DNA from: CALJEL01 sp041082235
GTDB taxonomy: Bacteria; Nitrospirota; Thermodesulfovibrionia; Thermodesulfovibrionales; CALJEL01
DNA: 64,000 bases
Direction of reading: 5' to 3'
NCBI GenBank assembly: GCA_041082235.1
Contig: JBDOIG010000059.1
Coordinates: 1-64,000, forward strand
Part shown: piece by piece, positions 8,152 to 15,292 of the stretch
Layout of the letters: the number at the start of each line of letters is the position of its first letter
How positions within the stretch are numbered: the first letter of the stretch is position 1
Translations under genes and position numbers: made by a program
Notes under the pieces: generated by a model
Databases searched by the model: none
Told to the model about the DNA's origin: nothing
What the model saw: the letters and a program-made list of their open reading frames with translations, nothing else

Positions 8152-9162
8152 ATGAAAGAGGCAATGTTTTATGAGAAGCTGAAGGACAGTAAGGTCAGGT
8201 GCTTCCTATGTGCTCAACACTGCATCATATCACCAGGTAAAAGAGGCATATGCGCTGTAAGGGAAAACATTGATGGAACATTATATAGCCTTGTATATGG
8301 AAAGGTCATAGCAAGACATATTGACCCTATAGAGAAAAAGCCACTTTTTCATTTCCACCCGGGCTCCAGGTCCTATTCTATATCAACAGTAGGATGCAAT
8401 TTTAAATGTCTTCACTGTCAGAATTATGAGATATCCCAGTATCCGAAGGTACATAAAGATATACCCGGTGAGGAAATGACACCTGAGGAGGTTGTAAAAG
8501 AAGCTGAACTGGCTGGCTGTGAGAGCATATCCTATACCTATACAGAGCCAACCATATTCTTTGAATTTGCCTGTGACTGTGCAAGACTTGCAAGACAGAG
8601 GGGCATAAAGAATGTCTTTGTAAGCAATGGTTATACCTCCCCAGAGGCAACCAGAGAAATTGCTCCATATCTTGATGGAAATAACATTGACCTCAAGGGA
8701 GATGATAATTTCTACAGAAAGATAGCAGGTGCAAGGCTGGAGCCAGTATTAAACACAATAAAACTCATGAAAGAGCTCGGGGTATGGGTAGAGGTCACAA
8801 CACTTATAATCCCTGGACTTAATGACTCAGAGGATTTTCTGAGATGGGTTGCTGAGTTCATTAAATCAGTAGATCCATCAATGCCCTGGCATGTTACACA
8901 ATTTTATCCAACCTATCAGATGCTGGATAGACCCCGCACACCTGTAAATACCCTCAGAAAGGCACGGGAGATTGGTCTTAAGTCTGGCCTTAAATATGTC
9001 TATGAGGGAAATGTCCCGGGTGAGGGTGGAGAGAATACCTATTGTCCAAATTGTAAGGAGCTGTTGATAGAAAGATATGGCTTTTCCCTCCTGAAGATAA
9101 ATATGAAAAACTCAAGATGCCCTAAGTGCAATACCCTTATAGACGGAATTGGTATGCCTTAG
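8152..9162 (+). CDS. amrS: AmmeMemoRadiSam system radical SAM enzyme
   Basis: Radical SAM protein of the AmrS family, whose substrate is not firmly established. The cluster motif CNFKCLHC gives Cys82, Cys86 and Cys89. An N-terminal Cys-rich part (CFLCAQHC, GICAVRENIDG) and C-terminal zinc-ribbon-like pairs (CPNCKEL, CPKCNTL) are typical, as is HFHPGSRSYSISTVGC. 336 residues is normal. It starts 3 nt after pmbA. The AmmeMemo partners AmrA and AmrB were not found nearby, so this copy is an orphan. Confidence 0.92.
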   Translation: MKEAMFYEKLKDSKVRCFLCAQHCIISPGKRGICAVRENIDGTLYSLVYGKVIARHIDPIEKKPLFHFHPGSRSYSISTVGCNFKCLHCQNYEISQYPKVHKDIPGEEMTPEEVVKEAELAGCESISYTYTEPTIFFEFACDCARLARQRGIKNVFVSNGYTSPEATREIAPYLDGNNIDLKGDDNFYRKIAGARLEPVLNTIKLMKELGVWVEVTTLIIPGLNDSEDFLRWVAEFIKSVDPSMPWHVTQFYPTYQMLDRPRTPVNTLRKAREIGLKSGLKYVYEGNVPGEGGENTYCPNCKELLIERYGFSLLKINMKNSRCPKCNTLIDGIGMP

Positions 9163-9165
9163 AAT

Positions 9166-10032
9166 TCATATCTTACAGTAAAGCCGTGCCTCCGCACATT
9201 CCTGACATTCAAACTGTATCATTATGTGATTGACTCCCTTATCTCTTAATCTTTTTTCAATCTCTTTTTTAATACATTCCAGCTCACTCAACCTCTGGTC
9301 TTTTACATACACATGGCATGAAAAGGCAATCTGCCCCTTTGTTATTGCCCAGAGATGAACATCATGTATCCCGAGGATACCGTGAATTCCTTTTATTTCC
9401 TTCACTATTTCTTCTGGTTCAAATCCTGGTGGGGTGAGCTCAAGGAATATATGAAGTGCATCCTTGATAACACGTATCCCGCCAAGGATTATGATAAGTC
9501 CTATTAAGATACCTGTAAGAGGGTCTATTGTCCTCCAGCCTGAAAGTTTTATGACAATGCCAGATATTATTACCGCAATTGATGAGAGGGTATCACCAAC
9601 CACATGAAGCCAGGCACTCTTTATATTCAGGTCTTCATGACCTTTTCCCAGTATCAATGTCATAGAGAGATTGCCTATCAATCCAAGGAATGCAATGCCT
9701 AACATGAGATTTATATCTATGTCCACAGGATTTTTGAATCTTCTGTAGGACTCAAGGAATATATAGATAGATATGCCGACAAGGCTTATGCCATTCAGAA
9801 GTGCTGCTATAAGACCAAATCTGTGATAACCATAGGTTGCCCTGAAATCCGAGGGTCTTTTTGCTATCTCTGCTGCGATGAGGCTTAGACCAATAGCAAA
9901 GGTATCTGTAAGAACATGACCAGCATCACTCAGAAGGGCAAGGCTATTACTTATTAAACCACCTGTGCATTCAGCAATAAATATAGAGACAGATATAAAA
10001 AAAGTCTTTCTGAGTCTTACTGAAATATCCAT
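9166..10032 (-). CDS. cation diffusion facilitator family metal efflux protein
   Basis: Inner-membrane Zn/Cd/Co/Fe efflux antiporter of the CDF family (CzcD/ZitB-like). 288 residues with about six membrane segments; SNSLALLSDAGHVLTDTFAIGLS in TM2 and WLHVVGDTLSSIAVIISG in TM5 supply the paired His/Asp metal site. The cytoplasmic C-terminal domain is present (GIHDVHLWAITKGQIAFSCHVYV). It ends in a Cys-containing tail with CQEC that could add a metal site. It converges tail to tail with amrS. An extended -10 lies 5 nt before the ATG, so the mRNA is probably leaderless. Confidence 0.93.
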   Translation of the reverse strand: MDISVRLRKTFFISVSIFIAECTGGLISNSLALLSDAGHVLTDTFAIGLSLIAAEIAKRPSDFRATYGYHRFGLIAALLNGISLVGISIYIFLESYRRFKNPVDIDINLMLGIAFLGLIGNLSMTLILGKGHEDLNIKSAWLHVVGDTLSSIAVIISGIVIKLSGWRTIDPLTGILIGLIIILGGIRVIKDALHIFLELTPPGFEPEEIVKEIKGIHGILGIHDVHLWAITKGQIAFSCHVYVKDQRLSELECIKKEIEKRLRDKGVNHIMIQFECQECAEARLYCKI

Positions 10033-10037
10033 TAATA

Positions 10038-10046
10038 ATTATAACA
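10038..10046 (-). promoter_or_regulatory. extended -10 of the CDF gene, leaderless
   Basis: Minus strand reads TG-T-TATAAT followed by TATTA and then ATG at 10032. The geometry (5 nt between hexamer and ATG) is the same as at def. No Shine-Dalgarno fits between. Confidence 0.65.
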
Positions 10047-10091
10047 GATGAGGCTTAGAAGAGAGCAGGATACTATAGCATTATTGCGGGA

Positions 10092-10117
10092 GGGCCTCCC
10101 TGAAGAAGGAGGCCCTG
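10092..10117 (-). terminator. hairpin after the triheme cytochrome gene
   Basis: A 9-bp GC-rich stem, GGGCCTCC at 10093-10100 with GGAGGCCC at 10109-10116 plus one A-T pair, loop of 8. It lies just past the cytochrome stop on the minus strand. There is no clear T-run after it, so it could also be an mRNA-stabilising or rho-linked structure. Confidence 0.6.
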
Positions 10118-10122
10118 AGAAA

Positions 10123-10437
10123 TTATTTCTTGTGGCACTTTGCGCAATTAGCTGCATCGCCAGCCTTGAAGGCCTTTGTGCCATTGTGGCAGGCTCCGCA
10201 GGACTTACCTGCATTAATGTCTGCCATTGTGATCTTCTGTGCACCTTTCTTCATCTGGAAGAGTGCGGGATGGCAGTCATTGCACTTTGCACCCTTGTCT
10301 GCATGGGTCTTTCCATCAAATACAACCTTTCCTGCTCCACCACCTTCATAATCTACTGTCTTACCAGGTGGTACTGCAAGTGCTGAGCCTGCAAAGGCTA
10401 TAATTACGAGCATTGCTACTACTGCTATAATCCTCAT
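10123..10437 (-). CDS. triheme c7-type cytochrome, periplasmic
   Basis: 104 residues with a cleavable signal peptide (MRIIAVVAMLVIIAFAGSALA) and three CxxCH heme sites: CNDCH at 52, CGACH at 80 and CAKCH at 98. The spacing and the strings KGAKCNDCHPALFQMKKG and ADINAGKSCGACHNG fit the c(7)-type triheme domain family. It probably shuttles electrons in the periplasm between inner-membrane oxidoreductases and an unknown acceptor. A strong ribosome site AAAGGGGGTGA precedes the ATG. A possible promoter lies at 10510-10484 (TTGACA, 15-nt spacer, TATTAA). Confidence 0.93.
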   Translation of the reverse strand: MRIIAVVAMLVIIAFAGSALAVPPGKTVDYEGGGAGKVVFDGKTHADKGAKCNDCHPALFQMKKGAQKITMADINAGKSCGACHNGTKAFKAGDAANCAKCHKK

Positions 10438-10619
10438 TCTTTATTCACCCCCTTTCCTTTAAATTTAGAACTTGACATAAAGCTTAATACAGCCTATGAG
10501 GTGCTGTCAAGCCCTTATTTTTATATGTTAAATAGCATCAAGCATGCCAGTAATTATAAATAAGGAAGAGTGAAGAAGTATTTAACAGGTTAATATCCCT
10601 TTTGAGGAAATTCATTCCT

Positions 10620-12158
10620 TTAAGGGAAAGGTCTTTTGTTATAAAGCCTTGCATTATCAATGGCAATACCGCATACCTCTGCAAGGGATGCTGCAAAATT
10701 AATTTCCTCCTCAGAAAATTGTCTTGGTATGTCTGTTAAAAGCCTCAGGATACCTATTACCTTCCCTCTTGAAATAATTGGAAGGGTGAGCATACTTTTT
10801 ATGCCTTCTTCCTCTGCCTCTTTTTGATATCTGATCCTCGGGTCGCTGGTTACATCATATATGGCAACAGGTCTTGCCTGAAGTGCCTCTCTTACATTTT
10901 CTTCAAGATCCACAGGTCCTCTTTCAAGATATCTTTTGCTCAATCCATGAGAGGCAACAAGTATAAGCCTGGAGCTGTCCTCACTCAATAGCCTTATGGT
11001 TGCTGCCCTCAGGCCCATGACCGCCGGTAGTTTTTTCACTATTGTATCAAGCACTTCCTGAAGTTCAAGTTTTGAGGTTACCGCCTTTGTAACATCTTCA
11101 AATACCCTTAAATATTCCCTGGCTTTTGAGAGTGTAAGCTCATATGTCTTTGCATTCATTATTGCAATGGCTGCCTGTTCTGCGATAGCTGTAATGAATC
11201 TGAGGTCTTCATCTGTATACTTTACAGGTTCTGCTGTGTATAGTCTTAATACACCGAGTATCTCTTTACCGCATCTTACGGGCACAGAGATAATGCTCTT
11301 TATACCTTCCTCCTCAGCCTCTTTTCTGTATCTTGCCTTTTCATCAAGGGTTATATCATATATAGAGATTGTCTTTCCCTGCAGTGCCTCCTTTATACTC
11401 TGGTCAAATTCTACGGGTCCTTTATTAATATATCTTTCGGTTAGTCCATGGTGAGCGGCTACCTCAAGCCTTTTTGTTTCATTATTAAGGAGTCTGAGCA
11501 TGCATGCCTTTACCTTGAGGACCTTTACAACATTTGTTACAATGAGATTCAGGACTTCATTAAGAGAGAGACTGCTACTTATTGCCCTGCAGATATTCTG
11601 GTAACTCTCAAGGTATACCCTCTTTTCAAATATTTTCTCTGCACATTCAGGACATATGCCATGGGTAATGGTACCAGCCCCAGATTCTGTAAGGTATCTC
11701 TCTATACTTTCCCAGGAATCATCACCTGTCCTTACCTTTTTACACCAGGCACAGAGGGCAAGGAGGTTCTGCCTTTTTCGTTCCGAGATGGTCTTTTCAA
11801 TTGCCGATATTACTGAACTCAGGTCTTTTATTATTGAGATCACACCTTTTAGTCTCTCACCTTTAAAGACAGGTCTGCACCTTTCTTCAACGGGTATCCT
11901 TCCTTCAGGCGTGACAATATAGAGATTTTTTCTTATCTCTGTCTTCGTCTGATAGCAGAGAAAGACAGGTAATTCATAGAGCTCGAGACTATGGCCGGCC
12001 TCATCCTGATATTTAATAAGGTCCTTTTTGAGTTCCTTACCAAGCAGTTCCCCAGAACCAACGAGTTTTTCAAACTCGGGATTTATATATCTTATCCTGA
12101 GAGACTCATCAATAAAGTATATTGCCTCTGGAAGAACTTCAGAGATTTTCTTTTCCAT
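10620..12158 (-). CDS. PAS-GAF-GAF sensor protein without output domain
   Basis: 512 residues, cytoplasmic. Residues 1-110 form a PAS domain (EAIYFIDESLRIRYINPEFE). Then a short Cys-rich segment, CAWCKKVR ... HGICPEC at about 137-177, of the kind that follows PAS domains in many sensors and may bind a metal. Two GAF domains follow (about 195-330 and 350-505), each with a near-identical EAEEEGIKS string, which suggests internal duplication. No kinase, GGDEF, HD or HTH domain is present, so its partner is unknown. A CATAAT hexamer lies 6 nt before the ATG with no Shine-Dalgarno. Confidence 0.85.
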   Translation of the reverse strand: MEKKISEVLPEAIYFIDESLRIRYINPEFEKLVGSGELLGKELKKDLIKYQDEAGHSLELYELPVFLCYQTKTEIRKNLYIVTPEGRIPVEERCRPVFKGERLKGVISIIKDLSSVISAIEKTISERKRQNLLALCAWCKKVRTGDDSWESIERYLTESGAGTITHGICPECAEKIFEKRVYLESYQNICRAISSSLSLNEVLNLIVTNVVKVLKVKACMLRLLNNETKRLEVAAHHGLTERYINKGPVEFDQSIKEALQGKTISIYDITLDEKARYRKEAEEEGIKSIISVPVRCGKEILGVLRLYTAEPVKYTDEDLRFITAIAEQAAIAIMNAKTYELTLSKAREYLRVFEDVTKAVTSKLELQEVLDTIVKKLPAVMGLRAATIRLLSEDSSRLILVASHGLSKRYLERGPVDLEENVREALQARPVAIYDVTSDPRIRYQKEAEEEGIKSMLTLPIISRGKVIGILRLLTDIPRQFSEEEINFAASLAEVCGIAIDNARLYNKRPFP

Positions 12159-12205
12159 ACTTTAATTATGCAGATTTAAGAGTGAAAGTTTCAAGAAGCC
12201 TGTAA

Positions 12206-12310
12206 ATCGCCCATAGAAAAAGGACAGTCTGCTCAGAGCCTTTACAAAGCGACGCTTTTTATTTTAAGGTGACTTGAAACATTCTATTCGGTAATCTACG
12301 GGAAGCGCGA
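12206..12310 (+). repeat. TIR-element copy A (internally deleted)
   Basis: Contains the left end GACAGTCTGCTCAGAGCC and TTTACAAAGCGACG, then jumps to TTTTAAGGTGACTTGAAACATTCTAT, which in the full copy at 61465-61676 lies beyond the right inverted repeat. The central part with the TTCACC palindrome is absent. It sits between the PAS-GAF gene and the TPR gene. The rest of 12159-12350 holds only the two divergent start regions. Confidence 0.65.
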
Positions 12311-12338
12311 GCTCTTTCAAGAAGGGGTTAATATATGA

Positions 12339-12344
12339 TATTAT
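12339..12344 (+). promoter_or_regulatory. possible -10 of the TPR gene, leaderless
   Basis: TATTAT ends 6 nt before the ATG at 12351 and the intervening TTTAAA holds no Shine-Dalgarno. An overlapping TATGAT at 12334 is an alternative. The -35 is weak (TTTCAA at 12315). Confidence 0.4.
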
Positions 12345-12350
12345 TTTAAA

Positions 12351-14708
12351 ATGGATAAAGCAGGTATTATAAAGGAGGCCCAGAAGTATCTTGCCAAAGG
12401 GCAGATAGATAAGGCCATCTCTGAATTTGAAAAGCTCCTTGATTCAGGGGATGGCAATATTTATAATACCCTCGGAGATCTCTATCTTAAAAAGGGAGAC
12501 ACAAAAAAGGCAATTGAGATATATCATCGTGGTGCAGGTATATTCAAAGATCAGGGCTTTTATGATAAGGCAAAGGCACTTTATAAAAAATTACTCAATC
12601 TTAATCCTGCTGATTACAGGGCAACCCTTGCTTTAGGTGAGCTCTGCGAGGAAAAGGGTTTAGCAACAGAGGCAATCAAGTATTATCTTAGTGTTGCTGA
12701 TCTCCTTACAAAGGAAAAAAGGAAAAATGAGCTCGTTGATATATATCAACGGGTTCTGAACCTCTCTCCTTCCAATCTTCAGATGAGGGTAAGGGTAGCA
12801 GATATCTTTTATAAAGAGGGTCTTACAGGAGAGGCTGCAAAACAGTATAGTGTAATTGGAAGACTCTATCATGACTCAGGAGACCTTAATAAGGCAAAGG
12901 ATTATTATGAGAGGGCACTATCAATTAATCCATCAGACAGGGGTGCTAATCTTGGCCTCTCCGAGATTTACCAGAAACAGGGTGATTATAAAGGTGCCCT
13001 TGAGACCCTGAGGAGGTTGCTTGAGACCTCACCTGATGATGTGAACCTACTTTCTCAGTATGTGAATGCCCTTGTAGAATCAGGTGATATTTCTACTGCT
13101 GAGAATGAACTCAGGAAACTCGTAGAACTTGATCCTTCCAATGTTATGGCAAAAAAGTATCTTGCAAACATATATCTCAAACAGGAGCGTAAAGAGGAGG
13201 CCTGGAATCTTATATCACCATCACTTGACCAGATAATATCCTTTGACAGAAACGGCATTATCTCTATACTTGAAGAATTAAAAGATGTTGAGCCAGCGGA
13301 GTGTACAAGAAAACTGATTGTGATTTATAAAGATACAGGAGATACTGATAGGGCCTTTCAAGAACTTGTCAATCTCGGAGATTATTACCTCAGTTCCGGT
13401 ATGACTGAGGAGGCAAAGAACTGCTACAAAGAAGCTCAGGTTATAAGACCTGATGATCAATATGTGAAAACAAAACTCTTTGAGATAGAGACTCCCTCAG
13501 AGGAGGGCGAGGTTATAAAACTTAAGACAGAGGAAAAAGGGCTTGAGGAGATACTTCAAGAGGCTGATATATATCTGAAGTTCGGGGTATATGAAGAGGC
13601 AAGAAAGAGGCTTGAGCCTTTAAAGGTTCAATATCCTGAAGAACCGGAAATTCATTTTAAACTGAAGCAGCTATATATAGAGACAGGTGATAAAGAGATG
13701 GCTGTGACAGAATGTCTTGCACTTAGAGAGATATACAGAAGGCGCGGGATGATGGAAGAGGCAGAGGAATGCATGAAAGAGGCCATATCTATAAACCCTG
13801 ATGACCCACGATTACAGGTCATGCCTGAGGTTTCCGGTGCTGAGGAAAGCATTTCTGAAGAGAGGATATCTGAGGAGGTTTTAGGACGAACAGTAGAAAG
13901 GCCTTCCAGAGATGAATACTTAGAGGCCTTTACAGAAGCTGAGTTTTATGAAAAACAGGGTCTTATAGAAGAAGCACTCAAGCTATACAGGAATCTCCAT
14001 TCCATATTTCCAGAAGATGAAGAGATAACTCACAAGATTGAAAACCTTTCCAGGATGCAGAAACCTTCTGAAGAGAGGTTTGCTGAAGAGGTAAAAGAAG
14101 AAAAAATCCCGCTTGCTGAAGAACTTGAGACAGAACTTGTAAATTTAACAGAGACATTATTAACAGAAGAAGAGACAATTGAGGACAAGGAGCCTGAGTT
14201 AACAGATGCAGTTATGGATATATTTGAGGAGTTTAAAAAAGGGCTTGAAACTCAGGTAAAAGAAGAGGATTCAGAGACACATTACAATCTGGGCATTGCC
14301 TATAAGGAGATGGGTCTTATAGATGATGCGATAAAGGAATTCCAGCTTTCAAGAAAAGACCCTTCCAGGTATATACCCTCCATGAGCATGCTTGCCATCT
14401 GTTATAAGGAAAAAGGTTTTAATAAACTTGCAATAGATACCCTTGAGGAGGCCCTGAAGGGTCTTGATAGGAAGGCAGAGGAGTATCTTGCCATGAAGTA
14501 TGAGCTTGCTGATGCCTGTGAAAGGGACGGCGATACAGGAAGGGCACTGGAATTGTTCATGGAAGTTTATGGCATAGATTCTTCGTTCAGGGACATACAG
14601 AAGAGGATAGAGACTTTGAAGAGGTCTCCTAAAAAACATATTGCTCCAGAAAAATCATCTTCCTCCGAGACTGAAAAAAAGAAAAAGGACAGGATATCTT
14701 ATATCTGA
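12351..14708 (+). CDS. large tetratricopeptide-repeat protein
   Basis: 785 residues made almost wholly of TPR helices. The typical pattern (A-x-E-x-Y-x-x-A-L-x-I-x-P) recurs, for example AKDYYERALSINPSDRGANLGL near 180, AENELRKLVELDPSNVMA near 250 and EEAEECMKEAISINPDDPRL near 470. A Glu-rich linker at about 490-630 separates the N-terminal array from a C-terminal block (HYNLGIAYKEMGLIDDAIKEF). No signal peptide or membrane segment, and a basic KKKKD tail. It is probably a cytoplasmic scaffold, but the partner cannot be told from the sequence. Confidence 0.85.
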   Translation: MDKAGIIKEAQKYLAKGQIDKAISEFEKLLDSGDGNIYNTLGDLYLKKGDTKKAIEIYHRGAGIFKDQGFYDKAKALYKKLLNLNPADYRATLALGELCEEKGLATEAIKYYLSVADLLTKEKRKNELVDIYQRVLNLSPSNLQMRVRVADIFYKEGLTGEAAKQYSVIGRLYHDSGDLNKAKDYYERALSINPSDRGANLGLSEIYQKQGDYKGALETLRRLLETSPDDVNLLSQYVNALVESGDISTAENELRKLVELDPSNVMAKKYLANIYLKQERKEEAWNLISPSLDQIISFDRNGIISILEELKDVEPAECTRKLIVIYKDTGDTDRAFQELVNLGDYYLSSGMTEEAKNCYKEAQVIRPDDQYVKTKLFEIETPSEEGEVIKLKTEEKGLEEILQEADIYLKFGVYEEARKRLEPLKVQYPEEPEIHFKLKQLYIETGDKEMAVTECLALREIYRRRGMMEEAEECMKEAISINPDDPRLQVMPEVSGAEESISEERISEEVLGRTVERPSRDEYLEAFTEAEFYEKQGLIEEALKLYRNLHSIFPEDEEITHKIENLSRMQKPSEERFAEEVKEEKIPLAEELETELVNLTETLLTEEETIEDKEPELTDAVMDIFEEFKKGLETQVKEEDSETHYNLGIAYKEMGLIDDAIKEFQLSRKDPSRYIPSMSMLAICYKEKGFNKLAIDTLEEALKGLDRKAEEYLAMKYELADACERDGDTGRALELFMEVYGIDSSFRDIQKRIETLKRSPKKHIAPEKSSSSETEKKKKDRISYI

Positions 14709-14795
14709 TTTTATATTTTGCAGTTTACAATGGTGGGTTTGTCTTAAAGAGCAAAGTGGTTGAAGTTGTATAGCTGTATTGGCAACATCTGCAAG

Positions 14796-14901
14796 TTGCT
14801 GTTAGAAAGGAGGGGCAGTCTGCCTCAAGGTCGTTATAAAGCGACGATTTTTATTTATCCTGTAACAAGAAGTTTTTCACCAAAAAGGTGAACTACTGGA
14901 A
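14796..14901 (+). repeat. TIR-element copy B1 (left half)
   Basis: Starts TTGCTGTTAGAAAGG, then GGCAGTCTGCCTCAAGG, AAAGCGACGATTTTTATTTA and the small palindrome TTTTTCACC...GGTGAA, and is cut at the point where the complete copy B2 begins. The left parts of B1 and B2 are nearly identical, so B2 follows or was inserted at a truncated sister copy. The stretch 14709-14795 upstream of it shows nothing recognisable. Confidence 0.7.
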
Positions 14902-15112
14902 TTTGCCGATAGAAAATAGGCAGTCTGCCTTAAAGCCTTTACAAAGCGACGATTTTTATTTATTATGTATCAAAAGGCCTTTCACCAGATGGTGAAGTTA
15001 GATATGTATAACAAGCTTATTAATAAACTTACATTAAGGTGTCGCAGGTAAAGTCTTTTCGGCAGCCTGCCCATTTTGTTTTAGGCCTGTAATAAATTTC
15101 TATCGACAGTTA
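14902..15112 (+). repeat. TIR-element copy B2 (complete)
   Basis: Outer ends TTGCCGATAGAAA and TTTCTATCGACA are inverted. The inner inverted repeats at 14913-14950 and 15041-15077 pair almost completely (GGCAGTCTGCC with GGCAGCCTGCC; CTTTAC; GCGAC). The centre carries TTTCACCAGATGGTGAA, a further palindrome. Hand alignment with the opposite-strand copy at 61502-61663 gives about 22 differences in 165 positions. No coding potential. It lies between the TPR gene and tRNA-Val. Confidence 0.8.
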
Positions 15113-15171
15113 CGGTGAACTCAGATATCCTTGACATAAAGGTAGGTGAATAGGTTAATTTATATAACTTC

Positions 15172-15246
15172 AGGCGCGTAGCTCAGTGGGAGAGCGCTTC
15201 CTTGACGCGGAAGAGGCCAAGGGTTCGATCCCCTTCGCGCCTACCA
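15172..15246 (+). tRNA. tRNA-Val (anticodon GAC)
   Basis: Full cloverleaf with encoded CCA: acceptor AGGCGCG/CGCGCCT, D-arm GCTC...GAGC, anticodon stem CTTCC/GGAAG with loop TTGACGC (anticodon GAC, reading GUC and GUU), T-arm AAGGG-TTCGATC-CCCTT. A TTGACA lies at 15131-15136, but a well-spaced -10 is not obvious. Confidence 0.96.
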
Positions 15247-15292
15247 TGAAAGTCATGGTCTAATATTACCGGATTTACTTGATTGTCTCGCA

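Noticed and set aside
10048..10386. 112-residue plus-strand reading frame opposite the triheme cytochrome
   Set aside because: It is the complement of a gene with signal peptide and three heme motifs. Cys richness of the frame comes from the heme codons.
10472..10500. Plus-strand promoter TTGACA, 17 nt, TATGAG
   Set aside because: It points into the PAS-GAF gene on the opposite strand with no plus-strand gene before 12351, so it is probably chance.
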